DNA of 64,000 nucleotides from Hyunsoonleella aquatilis (GCF_014270105.1 NZ_JACNMF010000001.1:1171560-1235559), one strand, 5' to 3'. Shown: positions 9,014-18,316, numbered from the stretch's first letter. A program made the numbers and translations. Notes: generated by a model not told the origin, from the letters alone.

Positions 9014-9060
9014 ACTGTCATTCCCGTGAATCCCGATAGCTATCGGGAGGGAATCTAAAT
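9014..9060. repeat. 47-base interspersed palindromic repeat, copy 1
   Basis: This stretch begins ACTGTCATTCCCGTG, has the 16-base perfect palindrome CCCGATAGCTATCGGG in the middle and ends GGGAATCTAAAT. It matches the stretch at 25751-25797 at 43 of 47 positions with no gaps. It lies between nusB and the DUF1573 gene. Confidence 0.85.
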
Positions 9061-9153
9061 AAAAAATTTCCGTTTGACATAAGGTTAAAATGAAATAACG
9101 AAATACTTATGTAGCATAGATATAAGGATAGTTCCTTTCAAGAAATTTTTTAT

Positions 9154-9161
9154 TATTTTTG
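9154..9161 (+). promoter_or_regulatory. -7 box of the DUF1573-yajC transcript
   Basis: TATTTTTG, a perfect TAnnTTTG match, 30 bases before the DUF1573 start codon. A clear -33 element is not seen. Confidence 0.55.
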
Positions 9162-9191
9162 CGCACCAAAGCACTTAAAAACATTACTATC

Positions 9192-9668
9192 ATGAAAAAA
9201 ATAATTTTAGGACTTAGTACTTTATGTATGGTGGCCTTTACGTCCTGTAAAGAGGATGCCAGTAAAAAAATTGACGATACCAAAGTAGCCGAAGCTGCGG
9301 CGAGAGATGAAGTAGCTTCAAAATTCCCTGTACTGGAATTTGATAAAAAAGAGCACGATTTTGGTGAAATAGAAGCTAAAACTCCTGTTGAAACCGTTTT
9401 TAAATATAAAAATACTGGTGAAGCACCATTGGTGATTACCAACATCAAAAGTTCATGCGGATGTACAGTGCCTCAAGATTGGAGCAGAGAACCGTTGTCT
9501 CCAGGAGGTGAAGGTCAATTTACAGTAAAGTTTAATGGTAGTGGTACCAACAAAGTATCAAAAACCATAACGGTGACCGCCAACACTGAAAAAGGGACTG
9601 AAACCGTAAAAATCACGGCGTTTGTAAAGCCAGACCCAAATAAAGCACAGCCTGCTGCAAAAAGCTAA
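9192..9668 (+). CDS. DUF1573 lipoprotein
   Basis: A 158-residue lipoprotein: signal MKKIILGLSTLCMVAFTSC with lipobox FTSC, a charged linker, then one DUF1573 Ig-like domain with the family hallmark KSSCGCTVPQ and a beta-rich C-terminus. The frame is open upstream to 9159, but the ATG at 9192 begins the signal peptide and is the better start. Members are periplasmic or surface beta-sandwich proteins of unknown role, almost always next to yajC in Flavobacteriia. It is 10 bases ahead of yajC and shares its terminator. Confidence 0.9.
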   Translation: MKKIILGLSTLCMVAFTSCKEDASKKIDDTKVAEAAARDEVASKFPVLEFDKKEHDFGEIEAKTPVETVFKYKNTGEAPLVITNIKSSCGCTVPQDWSREPLSPGGEGQFTVKFNGSGTNKVSKTITVTANTEKGTETVKITAFVKPDPNKAQPAAKS

Positions 9669-9678
9669 ATAAAGAATT

Positions 9679-9966
9679 ATGGGAGAAGGATTCGGCAGTT
9701 TATTGCCATTTGTATTGATGTTTGTGGTGATTTATTTCTTTATGATTGCACCTCAAATGAAGCGCGCAAAAAAGGAAAAGAAATTTGCCGCTGAATTAAA
9801 AAAAGGCGATAGAGTAATTACCAAGAGCGGATTACACGGCAAGATTGCAGAGTTAAACGACAAGGATAACAGTTGTGTGATTGAAACCATGGCTGGAAAA
9901 TTGAAGTTTGACCGTTCTGCGATTTCTATGGAAATGAGCACAAAGCTTAACGCACCTGCGAAATAA
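9679..9966 (+). CDS. yajC: Preprotein translocase accessory subunit YajC
   Basis: A 95-residue single-pass membrane protein: a Gly-rich N-terminus, one transmembrane helix (LLPFVLMFVVIYFFMIAPQ), the conserved PQMKRAKKEKKF turn and a small beta domain GDRVITKSGLHGKIAEL. This matches YajC, which joins SecDF to the SecYEG translocon. It is co-transcribed with the DUF1573 gene and followed by a terminator. Confidence 0.95.
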   Translation: MGEGFGSLLPFVLMFVVIYFFMIAPQMKRAKKEKKFAAELKKGDRVITKSGLHGKIAELNDKDNSCVIETMAGKLKFDRSAISMEMSTKLNAPAK

Positions 9967-9989
9967 TAAATATCTTTTTAGATGAAATG

Positions 9990-10018
9990 AAGGCTTCCAA
10001 TTTGGGAGCCTTTTTTAT
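9990..10018 (+). terminator. Terminator after yajC
   Basis: A 9-bp stem AAGGCTTCC/GGGAGCCTT with one G-T pair and a 5-base loop, followed by a T-run. Confidence 0.8.
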
Positions 10019-10019
10019 T

Positions 10020-10130
10020 TGTCATTCAGAGCAAAGCGAAGAATCTTAACCGCTACTTACGCGATTCTGAAATAAGACTTCGTCCCGAAAGCTTTCGAGA
10101 GTGCTCAGTCTGACAGTCTAGAGTGACAGG
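10020..10130. repeat. Flavobacterial intergenic repeat remnants
   Basis: The stretch starts TGTCATTCAGAGCAAAGCG, continues with AAGAATCTT, and further on carries the imperfect palindrome CCCGAAAGCTTTCGAGA. It has the look of the short non-coding repeats scattered between flavobacterial genes; a related piece (TTCTGAATGGAGTCGAAGG) occurs at about 2829-2848. Confidence 0.5.
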
Positions 10131-10143
10131 AAGTTTAGTGCTT

Positions 10144-10743
10144 TTAACAATTCTTATACTTATCATGTAGCCCAGCACCCTGGATAATCATTGGAATAAT
10201 TTTTTCCAAACGAGATTGTTTTGTGGCCTCCCGTTTGGCAGAACTGATATGCTCGCAGTATTCCCGTTGCTTGTGGTTGGAAAGATTTTCGAAACTAGAT
10301 TTTAATTCTGGGTTTTCTTTAAAAGCTTGTTGCAATTCTTCGGGAATAACGACGGACTTTTTGCGCCTATCCGGTTTTACTTCCTTTCCCAGCTTTTGAT
10401 TTTCAATGGCCTCTTTTACATAAGCTAATACGACATTTTTATCAATATCGGCAATGGACTCAAAACGCATTTGGCGCATGGCTTTGGTTTTGCCCTCTTG
10501 GGCATTGGAAAGCAAATTTTGCTCATCTTTTAAAAACACCCCGTTAAAAAACCAAATGCCGAAATGGTTCTTAAATGCCCCTAAACTCACCACGTTTTTG
10601 TTGTTGAGGGTGTATACTGGAAAGCTCCATTTGATGGTTTCTTCCAGTTCGGTGGATAGCATTGTATTCCGTAATAAAGTCAACGCCTCACTAAAATGTG
10701 GGTTTTCTTCAAGGTATTCTTCTACAGAGTGGATTTTTTTCAA
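10144..10743 (-). CDS. DUF1801 / YdeI-OmpD-associated family protein
   Basis: A 199-residue protein. Residues about 8-110 form a DUF1801 (YdhG-like) domain (EETIKWSFPVYTLNNKNVVSLGAF is shown in part: IKWSFPVYT, FGIWFFNG). The C-terminal half carries the OmdA/YdeI motif FENLSNHKQREYCEHISSAK followed by RLEKIIPMI. The function of the family is not established; some members are linked to antibiotic stress. The start is TTG at 10743: a stop codon in the same frame lies directly before it, so no upstream start is possible. Confidence 0.87.
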   Translation of the reverse strand: MKKIHSVEEYLEENPHFSEALTLLRNTMLSTELEETIKWSFPVYTLNNKNVVSLGAFKNHFGIWFFNGVFLKDEQNLLSNAQEGKTKAMRQMRFESIADIDKNVVLAYVKEAIENQKLGKEVKPDRRKKSVVIPEELQQAFKENPELKSSFENLSNHKQREYCEHISSAKREATKQSRLEKIIPMIIQGAGLHDKYKNC

Positions 10744-11007
10744 TTACGAGTTTTGTTAATGTATTATTTATGATTTGTAGCTCGTTTCAGCACTTAATTT
10801 AACAAATAAAAATCAAAATACTATTCTGATTAGGTTATTCTTAATTAAGATATTAGGAAAGAGACTAATTGTCTATGCTACTAATGAGAATTTATTTAGA
10901 TGAGAAACATAGGCAGTCAAGAGCCGTATACCAAAAATTAGCTAACTTTCATGCGTTAATCAATCGAATAATTATTATGTTTACATAACTGCTAACCGAT
11001 AAAATAA

Positions 11008-11607
11008 ATGAGAAAGGCGCTTTGCATCATTTTGAATATTGTTTTTATAATTCCTGCTATAGGTCAGACAATAAAAACCAGCTCTGGAGATATTTCTGTT
11101 TTAGCTGGCGAAAAAGAACTATCCGTTTCTTTTGGGTATGATAATATGCAGGTGCACGGTTATCAATCAGAGTCTGATTTTATAAAAGATAAGGTTCGAA
11201 TTAGAGAAGAGCATAATCCTGGCTCGGGAGAAAGATTTGAAGGTTCTTGGTTTGCAGATAGAGATACTGTATATGCGCCATTATTTATTGAACACTTAAA
11301 CAATAAATTGCCTGAAAAAAGAAAAATTAATGTTTCGATAAACAATCCTAAAGCGAAGTACAATTTACATGTTCAAACATTATGGGTTTACCCGGGATAT
11401 AATGTTGGTTTTACACAGCCAGCCAAGATAGATGTCGTCCTTAAATTATATGAAATGGCTAATCCGGAAAACATTATTTGGGAATCACAATCACCACTAC
11501 GGATAAAGGCTAAAACTGCTCCTTATAAGAGGGAGCTGAGGATTGGAGCCGCATATAGTTCATTAGCTACGAGTATGTCGTGGTTATTGAAAAAAAAGGC
11601 CAAGTAA
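11008..11607 (+). CDS. Hypothetical secreted protein
   Basis: A 199-residue protein with a probable Sec signal peptide (MRKALCIILNIVFIIPAIGQ) and a mainly beta-strand mature part. Segments such as YNLHVQTLWVYPGYNVGF and KIDVVLKLYEM suggest a periplasmic sandwich domain of the kind seen in lipoproteins that estimate nucleotide or copper stress, but no family is recognised. It is a single gene in AT-rich surroundings, between a divergent and a convergent neighbour. Confidence 0.7.
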   Translation: MRKALCIILNIVFIIPAIGQTIKTSSGDISVLAGEKELSVSFGYDNMQVHGYQSESDFIKDKVRIREEHNPGSGERFEGSWFADRDTVYAPLFIEHLNNKLPEKRKINVSINNPKAKYNLHVQTLWVYPGYNVGFTQPAKIDVVLKLYEMANPENIIWESQSPLRIKAKTAPYKRELRIGAAYSSLATSMSWLLKKKAK

Positions 11608-11668
11608 AATAGAAAAATTCAAAGTGAACTCGATTATTTATTAAAGTTCAAAGCTCAAACTTTGTTCT

Positions 11669-12907
11669 TTAGTCTCTTTCAGCAGTCAACTCCGCAATCT
11701 TACAAATCACCTCGGTAGCTTTTATCATGCTTTCCACGGGAACGTATTCGTAACGCCCATGAAAGTTATGCCCTCCTGCAAAAATATTAGGGCAGGGCAA
11801 GCCCATGTAACTCAATTGCGAGCCATCCGTACCGCCTCGTATGGCCTTAATTAATGGTTCAATACCCACCTGTTTCATGGCTTCTTCGGCGATGTCCACA
11901 ATATGCATTACAGGTTCAATCTTCTCACGCATGTTAAAGTATTGGTCCTTAATTTCAGTTGCAATCACTTCACGGCCGTATTGGGAATTGAGCTCGTTCG
12001 TCAGTTTTTGCATCACCTCTTTTCGGGCTTCAAAATGGCCTTTATCATGGTCGCGGATAATATATTGCAAGGTGGTTTCCTCCACATCCCCATTAATGTC
12101 GTGCAAATGAAAAAAGCCTTGGTAGCCCTCAGTATGTTCGGGAGTTTCCATGCGGGGCAAGGAATTGATAAACTCTGTGGCGATATACATGGAATTAATC
12201 ATTTTACCTTTAGCATAACCAGGGTGCACAATTTTTCCTTTCACCTTTACCACGGCACTGGCGGCATTAAAGTTTTCGTATTCCAATTCGCCAATTTGGC
12301 TACCATCCATTGTGTAGGCCCAGTCCGCCCCAAACTTTTCAACGTCAAATTTATGGGCACCACGGCCAATTTCCTCGTCGGGGGTAAAGCCCACTCGAAT
12401 TTTTCCATGTTTAATTTCAGGGTGCTGGATTAAATATTCCATGGCCGAAACGATTTCACAAATACCAGCTTTATCATCTGCTCCCAAAAGGGTAGTGCCA
12501 TCCGTAGTAATAAGGGTTTGACCGATATAGAGTTTTAAATCTTCGAAATAGTCGGGAGACAACACAATATTTTCTTCTTTATTTAAAAGAATTTCACCGC
12601 CGTGGTAATTCTCAAAGATTTGTGGTTTTACATTTGCTCCGGTAAAATCCGGCGAAGTATCGAAATGCGAAATAAAACCTATTGTCGGTACCTCATGCTC
12701 AACGTTGCTAGGAAGCGTAGCCGTCACATAGGCATTATCATCAATGGTAACATCGCTCATGCCAATAGCTTTTAGCTCCTCAGACAACATATTCGCCAAA
12801 TCCCATTGCTTTGCGGTACTAGGTGTAGTTTCGGATGTCGGGTCAGATTCTGTGTCAATAGTGACGTAACTGACAAATCGCTTTATAATGTGTTCCTTGG
12901 AAATCAT
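11669..12907 (-). CDS. pepT: Peptidase T (tripeptide aminopeptidase)
   Basis: A 412-residue M20B zinc peptidase with every catalytic element in place: [10 protein letters not shown] (metal His, Asp), [11 protein letters not shown] (bridging Asp), [12 protein letters not shown] (general base Glu-Glu), [32 protein letters not shown] and the final [14 protein letters not shown] with the last metal His. The length equals that of the usual PepT. It removes the N-terminal residue from tripeptides in the cytoplasm. It is transcribed alone, from ATG 12907. Confidence 0.96.
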   Translation of the reverse strand: MISKEHIIKRFVSYVTIDTESDPTSETTPSTAKQWDLANMLSEELKAIGMSDVTIDDNAYVTATLPSNVEHEVPTIGFISHFDTSPDFTGANVKPQIFENYHGGEILLNKEENIVLSPDYFEDLKLYIGQTLITTDGTTLLGADDKAGICEIVSAMEYLIQHPEIKHGKIRVGFTPDEEIGRGAHKFDVEKFGADWAYTMDGSQIGELEYENFNAASAVVKVKGKIVHPGYAKGKMINSMYIATEFINSLPRMETPEHTEGYQGFFHLHDINGDVEETTLQYIIRDHDKGHFEARKEVMQKLTNELNSQYGREVIATEIKDQYFNMREKIEPVMHIVDIAEEAMKQVGIEPLIKAIRGGTDGSQLSYMGLPCPNIFAGGHNFHGRYEYVPVESMIKATEVICKIAELTAERD

Positions 12908-13208
12908 TGTAATCTTTTGAAGTTTTTCGAGGTGAAATTGTGGCTTTTAAGTTGATACAATGTATGAAAATTGCTGTGAAAATGATGTCCTGTCACCGAT
13001 TTTTTATTTACAGGATTTCAACTTATTTTTGCATGAACAAGTCTTAATTTTTTGTGTTTAACCGAAAATGAGATAAAATTTGAACAGATGAGGCACTTTT
13101 TGAAGAATATAGGATGGCTACATTCAAAGAAAGTAACGAAATATGGTCGAATTTTAGCCAATTTTTAGGGAATAGAAAAAGTTAAGATTAGTTCAAACAA
13201 TAAATTTG
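12908..13208. other. Intergenic region between pepT and pyrD
   Basis: No gene is seen. A perfect TAnnTTTG box (TATTTTTG) stands at 13024-13031 on the plus strand and may start the pyrD transcript, giving a leader of about 170 bases. The rest is AT-rich without repeats that stand out. Confidence 0.5.
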
Positions 13209-14246
13209 ATGTACAAAGCGCTTCTCCGCCCAATATTTTTTACGTTCGACCCCGAAAAAATTCATCATTTTACCTTTTCACTTATTAAATTTACTTCTAA
13301 AATCCCTGGTTTCCCAGCATTATTCAGAAGTCTTTACTTGATTGAGGATAAACATTTGGAGCGGGAAGTGTTTGGTTTGAAATTCAAAAACCCAGTAGGA
13401 CTTGCTGCCGGTTTTGATAAAAATGCTTTATTATATAACCAACTGGCCAATTTTGGTTTTGGTTTTATTGAAATAGGTACGGTAACTCCCAAAGGTCAGC
13501 CAGGTAACCCTAAAAAAAGATTATTCCGGTTGAAAGATGATAAGGGTATAATCAACAGGATGGGCTTTAATAATGAAGGACTGGAAGCGGCCATTGCCCA
13601 ACTTAAAAAAAATAAGTGCAGATTGATTATCGGTGGGAACATCGGTAAAAACACGGCCACTCAGCCAGAGGATTATACGAGTGATTATCTAGAGTGCTTT
13701 AACGCCCTGCACCCCTATGTAGACTATTTTGTACTTAACGTGAGTTGCCCCAATGTTGGGAGCCATGCCAAACTGAACGACAAAGATTATTTAGAAGAGC
13801 TGATTGGTGCAGTTCAAAAAGCGAATAAAACATTTGAGATACAAAAACCAATTCTTTTAAAAATAGCACCAGATTTAAACAATGATCAACTTGATGAAAT
13901 TGTGGAGCTTGTAAAAGACACCAATCTCGACGGTGTGATAGCCAGCAATACCTCTACGGACAGAACAGGATTAAAAGCTTCTGAAGCCCAATTGGAAGCC
14001 ATCGGAAACGGAGGGCTTAGTGGGCAGCCCATTAAAGTCAAAAGTACGAGGGTGATACAATATCTTTCAGAAAAGAGTAAAAAAGCGTTTCCAATTATTG
14101 GGGTAGGGGGTATACATTCCGCCGAAGACGCTCTTGAAAAAATTGATGCAGGGGCAGATTTAGTTCAAATCTACACGGGTTTTATCTATGAAGGACCAAG
14201 TTTGATTAAGCGCATCAACAAAGCACTTTTAGAGAGAAAAAAATAA
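13209..14246 (+). CDS. pyrD: Dihydroorotate dehydrogenase, class 2 architecture
   Basis: A 345-residue protein (ATG 13209; a TTG directly before it is unlikely). The N-terminal amphipathic part ([17 protein letters not shown]) that docks class 2 enzymes to the membrane is present, then FMN-binding and substrate motifs [45 protein letters not shown] and [11 protein letters not shown]. It oxidises dihydroorotate to orotate with quinone in pyrimidine synthesis. Odd point: the catalytic base position in LNVSCPNVG is Cys180; class 2 enzymes such as E. coli PyrD have Ser at this place, while class 1 enzymes have Cys. Confidence 0.95.
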   Translation: MYKALLRPIFFTFDPEKIHHFTFSLIKFTSKIPGFPALFRSLYLIEDKHLEREVFGLKFKNPVGLAAGFDKNALLYNQLANFGFGFIEIGTVTPKGQPGNPKKRLFRLKDDKGIINRMGFNNEGLEAAIAQLKKNKCRLIIGGNIGKNTATQPEDYTSDYLECFNALHPYVDYFVLNVSCPNVGSHAKLNDKDYLEELIGAVQKANKTFEIQKPILLKIAPDLNNDQLDEIVELVKDTNLDGVIASNTSTDRTGLKASEAQLEAIGNGGLSGQPIKVKSTRVIQYLSEKSKKAFPIIGVGGIHSAEDALEKIDAGADLVQIYTGFIYEGPSLIKRINKALLERKK

Positions 14247-14247
14247 T

Positions 14248-16218
14248 CTACTTCACAATTTTCTTCAAAACCTGAGTTTTCCCATCGGAAATAGACAACA
14301 AATAAGTGCCACTGGAAAGTGTACTGACATTAATAGGTCGGTCGGTCACTGTACCTCTTAAAAACTCCTGGCCCATTAAATTCGAAATTCTGTAGGTAGA
14401 AACGGTTTCAGGGTCATGGTTTTTAATGTAAAGAATATTATCTCTTGCTGGAACGGGGTAAACTGTGTACAATTCATCCGAAATTGGTACATAAATCGTT
14501 CTCAAAGAAATATTGTCAATGGCAATATCTCCATCCCAACTCGAGCCCCTTACAGCCCTAAAACGAATTTTTAAGGTTTGATTGGTGTATGAGGCCAAAT
14601 TGACAATCCCAGTTTTAAAAGGGTCGTCAGAGCTTACTTGTTGACTTCCATTCAGAGCAGGGATGATATCGTTAATATAACCATCCTTGGTAAATAGATC
14701 CACATGGAATTCCCCAACGTGATTGCCAAACATGTGATAGTCAAAAGCGATTTCGCTATTGGCGTATTCCACATTAAAGCAAGGGGAAATATATGTAGCC
14801 ACAGCACCAGGTTCGGCCCCTGAAGCCTCAGCGTAAATATAGGTGTTCAAGCTACCATCTACTTTTTTAGAGTTTTTGGGGCCAGTACCTTTAGAATGGG
14901 AAACGCCACGACTGATAAGCCAGTTGTAGCCTTTGCCCGATGTGTTATTGGCCGTCCAGCCATGTTCGCTAGGCAATTCAAATTCATCAAAATCCTCATT
15001 GATGGAGAAATCGTCCTGCATGCCCACCTGTATGAATTGATGGAACGTCTTACTTAATGTTTTTGAACTTTTGGAAGCCGACTTCCCGTAGGGTGGTATA
15101 GTGGTAACAGTAAGCGTCACGTCATAATTTCCAGTAGTGAAAGTATGACTCGGGTTTTGGTCGGTGTAGTCCACCACACCATCGCTATCCACATCCCATT
15201 CCCAAGATATTGCACCTTCACTCAAATCTGTAAAGTTTACGGTAAGCTCGTCTTCGCAGGTGCTAAAAACATCTGCAGTGATATTTACGTTTTCGGTTGG
15301 GCATGACAGATACGTTCTGGCAGCTTTATAGAAAGCATAAATGCGCGCCAACTGTTGAGGTGAAAAATGTGTTTTACATGAAGAGCGTGAATAGGACATA
15401 ATGTTTCCGGTATCCGGAGTAAATTTGTCGCCATTAGCATCTATAATGTCTCCTGTATATTCACAACTTGAATCTACATTGTGAATGCTCAATTTAGGGT
15501 CTGCAGGAGTGTCGCATATCATATCCCCATCCGTATCGCAGTTACTGCCGTTTACAAGTTCGGTAGTTAATACTTTATTGTCAGGGCCATGGGTATGCAT
15601 TAAAGAAAAGAAATGCCCCATTTCATGTGCTAGGGATGAACCGTTATTCGCACAGATATTGTTCATTACTATCACATCGATATCGCCATAAGTATTGGAA
15701 TAGCCACATAAACTATTCCCTGGAGTAATTTCAACGGAATTGGTAAAATAAATGTTTATGACACCAGGCGTAAAGTGCTCTTCAGTCAGCGTATCTTCAT
15801 TATCCTTTTCGTAGTTGTAGTAAAACGCATCGTCATTGATGTAATTGATGCCATCACAAAGGAAAAATTCCAAATAGGCTTCCGCATAAAGTACATTCAA
15901 ATCATTGATAGCCTCATTCAAACTTGAAAGGCTTAATCCACCGTTACCATCCGATGGCCTAATAATATGTGCTTTTACAGGAACTGAATTTAATGGTACT
16001 CCGAAACCTTTGCTGTGCTTAGCTTGAGCCTTAAGAGAGGCGAACTCATTTTCAAATGAATTAATCTGCGCTTTATAAGAATTTAAAATTGAAATAGATT
16101 CTGAAGAAGTATCCGTTCCGCAAGAAGAACCGTCCAAATGTTGGGCATGCAAAGTTGATATCGATGAGAAAAACATCATCAATACCATCAGGATACTCAA
16201 TTTAAGGTTAAACTTCAT
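14248..16218 (-). CDS. Secreted M43 (pappalysin-like) metalloprotease with PKD, MAM-like and T9SS sorting domains
   Basis: A 656-residue secreted protein. The start at 16218 opens a signal peptide ending STLHAQ; the frame extends 7 codons upstream without one. Domains in order: propeptide, M43 protease with zinc motif HEMGHFFSLMH (about 198-208) and Met-turn NIMSYSRSS; a PKD domain (ISWEWDVDSDGVVDY); a MAM-like jelly roll (FDYHMFGNHVGEFHVDLF, GDIAIDNISL); and a type A T9SS C-terminal domain (YPVPARDNILY to the end, LSSGTYLLSI). In the zinc motif the Gly usual in the M43 family is Ser. Likely digests extracellular protein. It lies 90 bases downstream of the spondin-domain gene on the same strand. 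Confidence 0.92.
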   Translation of the reverse strand: MKFNLKLSILMVLMMFFSSISTLHAQHLDGSSCGTDTSSESISILNSYKAQINSFENEFASLKAQAKHSKGFGVPLNSVPVKAHIIRPSDGNGGLSLSSLNEAINDLNVLYAEAYLEFFLCDGINYINDDAFYYNYEKDNEDTLTEEHFTPGVINIYFTNSVEITPGNSLCGYSNTYGDIDVIVMNNICANNGSSLAHEMGHFFSLMHTHGPDNKVLTTELVNGSNCDTDGDMICDTPADPKLSIHNVDSSCEYTGDIIDANGDKFTPDTGNIMSYSRSSCKTHFSPQQLARIYAFYKAARTYLSCPTENVNITADVFSTCEDELTVNFTDLSEGAISWEWDVDSDGVVDYTDQNPSHTFTTGNYDVTLTVTTIPPYGKSASKSSKTLSKTFHQFIQVGMQDDFSINEDFDEFELPSEHGWTANNTSGKGYNWLISRGVSHSKGTGPKNSKKVDGSLNTYIYAEASGAEPGAVATYISPCFNVEYANSEIAFDYHMFGNHVGEFHVDLFTKDGYINDIIPALNGSQQVSSDDPFKTGIVNLASYTNQTLKIRFRAVRGSSWDGDIAIDNISLRTIYVPISDELYTVYPVPARDNILYIKNHDPETVSTYRISNLMGQEFLRGTVTDRPINVSTLSSGTYLLSISDGKTQVLKKIVK

Positions 16219-16253
16219 TGGGGCGCAAGTTTGACCCAAATGTACCCCGATGC

Positions 16254-16300
16254 TTTATCGATTAACAAAAAAAAACGTTAATCGTATTTTTTTATCGATA
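16254..16300. repeat. AT-rich inverted repeats before the M43 protease gene
   Basis: Stem CGATTAAC (16259-16266) with GTTAATCG (16277-16284) around a mostly A loop, plus two TTTATCG words (16254-16260 and 16291-16297). It may be a regulatory site for the protease gene or a weak terminator of the spondin gene; no T-run follows the stem on the minus strand. Confidence 0.4.
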
Positions 16301-16308
16301 ATGTGAAG

Positions 16309-17229
16309 TTATCTTACAATTAATTTTTGGGTTTTGCTGAAACCAGCCTCGTTTTGAAGTTTTAAAACATAAATTCCTGATGCTAAATCGGATATGTCAA
16401 TGTCTAAATTGTTGATATTGTTTTCAATTGGAACTGATCTACTCAATTTCCCTAAAACGGAGTAAATTTCAACATGTTTTAGGTTTGTGTTTTGCAGATT
16501 TCTAAGCCTAAGGTTGTCGCTCACTGGGTTAGGAAAAATACTGATACCATCCAATTCAGAAACTTCATCATTGCTTAAAACAGATTGTAGTTCAATTTCG
16601 ATGGTAGCAACTTTCGCAGAATTAAAAGGAGCCACACCTTGGGCACTGGTAATATTGTCGTTGGTGTCATTATTAGACAATGAATAACCGGTGCCATCTT
16701 CCGTGCCGGCATCATATGGGAAAAGATCCATTGTAATCGATGTTTCCCAAGTGCTTCCGTTTCTTAAGTTTAAACCATTTATCGCAATGAACCAGTCTGG
16801 ACTGGGAGCAATCATAGAAAGCATGGTGAGCAATGGGTAATCTTCACTAACTTCGAGACCTGTGTATATAATAGTATTCGTGGGTTCATTAAGAAACAAA
16901 TCTCCGGCGTTGAAAAACCTCTCGGCATTATTGGCATCCCGTGCATCTTGGACATCATTATCTCTGAAGTGATTCCAATTTCCTAATTCCGCAATATTCT
17001 CCACGCCTGTGGAGGCAGAGGTACCAATTTGAACAAAAGTTACATTGTTGTTGTGGTTTACGCCTACCAAATCAGACCAATGGGCGATATTGCTGGCCGG
17101 GAAAGAGGTGCCAATACTATGATCGGTAGCGTTCCAAAAATTAGTAAAAGTAATATTATAAGTAGCCACACTTTGGCCAAAAGAAAGCACACAGGTTAAA
17201 AAAGATAAAAGAAAAGTAATTTTTTTCAT
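16309..17229 (-). CDS. Spondin-domain secreted protein with T9SS type A sorting domain
   Basis: A 306-residue protein with signal peptide MKKITFLLSFLTCVLSFGQ. Residues about 22-215 match the spondin N-terminal (Spondin_N) fold: YNITFTNFWNATDHS, HWSDLVGVNHNNN, SMIAPSPDWFIAINGLNL, and the acidic FPYDAGTEDGTGYS. The end (ISIFPNPVSDNLRLRN, LASGIYVLKL, SKTQKLIVR) is a type A T9SS sorting domain, so it is exported and probably anchored or released at the surface. Spondin domains bind extracellular matrix or glycans in animals; in bacteria the role is unknown. It stands immediately upstream of the M43 protease gene. Confidence 0.88.
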   Translation of the reverse strand: MKKITFLLSFLTCVLSFGQSVATYNITFTNFWNATDHSIGTSFPASNIAHWSDLVGVNHNNNVTFVQIGTSASTGVENIAELGNWNHFRDNDVQDARDANNAERFFNAGDLFLNEPTNTIIYTGLEVSEDYPLLTMLSMIAPSPDWFIAINGLNLRNGSTWETSITMDLFPYDAGTEDGTGYSLSNNDTNDNITSAQGVAPFNSAKVATIEIELQSVLSNDEVSELDGISIFPNPVSDNLRLRNLQNTNLKHVEIYSVLGKLSRSVPIENNINNLDIDISDLASGIYVLKLQNEAGFSKTQKLIVR

Positions 17230-17338
17230 AGCGAGTTTTTTTGAAAGATTGATTAATAAAGATTAAGGTCGCCATATTAAAGAAAACCTTACAGTCCTAA
17301 AAAAATAATAGTATTTTTATCCACCTTTATTTTAAAAG

Positions 17339-18202
17339 ATGTCAAAACCTATTAAAATTATTGAATGCCCTCGTGATGCGATGCAGGGGATAAGGCAATT
17401 TATTCCCACGGCAAAGAAGGTGCAGTACATTCAATCCTTACTCCGTGTAGGTTTCGATACTATTGATTTTGGGAGTTTTGTATCGCCCAAAGCCATTCCC
17501 CAAATGGTGGATACGGCTGCCGTTTTATCCCAATTGGATTTAAGTAAAACTACCAGTAAGCTCTTGGCTATTATCGCCAATGTAAGGGGCGCTAATGATG
17601 CCAGTAAACATCCTGAAATAGATTATTTGGGGTACCCATTTTCCATTTCTGAAAATTTCCAAATGAGGAATACCCATAAAACCATTGCGCAATCAGTGGA
17701 CATTCTTTCGGAAATATTAGAAATAGCCGATGGTTCCAAAAAAGAAGTGGTAGTTTATATTTCAATGGGTTTTGGAAATCCTTACGGTGATCCTTGGAAT
17801 GTTGAAATAGTAGGGGAGTGGACCGAAAAACTGGCTGGCATGGGGGTGAAAATATTATCGCTTAGCGATACCGTTGGCACTTCAAACCCAGAAAGTATTT
17901 CCTATTTGTTTTCAAATTTAATCCCTATGTATCCTAAAATTGAATTTGGAGCCCATCTGCATACCACGCCATCCACCTGGTTTGAAAAAGTGGACGCGGC
18001 GCATAAAGCGGGTTGTCATAGGTTTGATGGAGCTGTTCAAGGCTTTGGTGGATGCCCAATGGCGAAGGATGAATTAACGGGAAATATGCCCACTGAAAAA
18101 TTATTATCCTATTTTACTTCACTCCAAAAAAACAATTTGAATGCCCTTAGTTTTGAAAGTGCCTATAATGAGGCTTCAAAGATTTTTAACCATTATCATT
18201 AA
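17339..18202 (+). CDS. Hydroxymethylglutaryl-CoA lyase
   Basis: A 287-residue DRE-TIM metallolyase: IIECPRDAMQGI (the substrate and metal site; ECPRD in place of the more common EVGPRD), FDTIDFGSFVSPKAIPQM, LSDTVGTSNPE, the metal-binding GAHLHTT and the catalytic-cysteine loop GFGGCPMAKDELTGN. The length agrees with HMG-CoA lyase, which splits HMG-CoA to acetyl-CoA and acetoacetate in leucine breakdown. It is transcribed alone. Related lyases share the fold, but the GGCPMAKD loop favours HMG-CoA. Confidence 0.9.
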   Translation: MSKPIKIIECPRDAMQGIRQFIPTAKKVQYIQSLLRVGFDTIDFGSFVSPKAIPQMVDTAAVLSQLDLSKTTSKLLAIIANVRGANDASKHPEIDYLGYPFSISENFQMRNTHKTIAQSVDILSEILEIADGSKKEVVVYISMGFGNPYGDPWNVEIVGEWTEKLAGMGVKILSLSDTVGTSNPESISYLFSNLIPMYPKIEFGAHLHTTPSTWFEKVDAAHKAGCHRFDGAVQGFGGCPMAKDELTGNMPTEKLLSYFTSLQKNNLNALSFESAYNEASKIFNHYH

Positions 18203-18290
18203 GACTAGCTACTGTGCCTAAATGTTAAATTTTCAATTTTAACATTTTGTAATCTATTGATAAATAGAGAAATGTATCAGTAGCTTATTC

Positions 18291-18315
18291 TTTATTTAAA
18301 ATTAATCTAAATAAA
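18291..18315. promoter_or_regulatory. Putative operator 1 of the DUF4856 operon
   Basis: Perfect 8-bp inverted arms TTTATTTA (18291-18298) and TAAATAAA (18308-18315) separated by 9 bases. It ends one base before the TTTG -33 element. A second palindrome of the same layout lies at 18360-18380; both share ATTTAnAATnAnTCTAAATAA. Confidence 0.7.
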
Positions 18316-18316
18316 C

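Noticed and set aside
9049-9060. TCTAAAT at the end of the 47-base repeats as a further metal-repressor operator
   Set aside because: It belongs to the repeat sequence and lacks the opposite arm ATTTA at the right distance.
11841-12433. Open frames on the plus strand inside pepT
   Set aside because: They are antisense to a complete, motif-rich peptidase and have no recognisable product.
16254-16300. Classic terminator of the spondin-domain gene
   Set aside because: The stem is AT-rich with a T/A-rich loop, and no T-run follows it on the minus strand.
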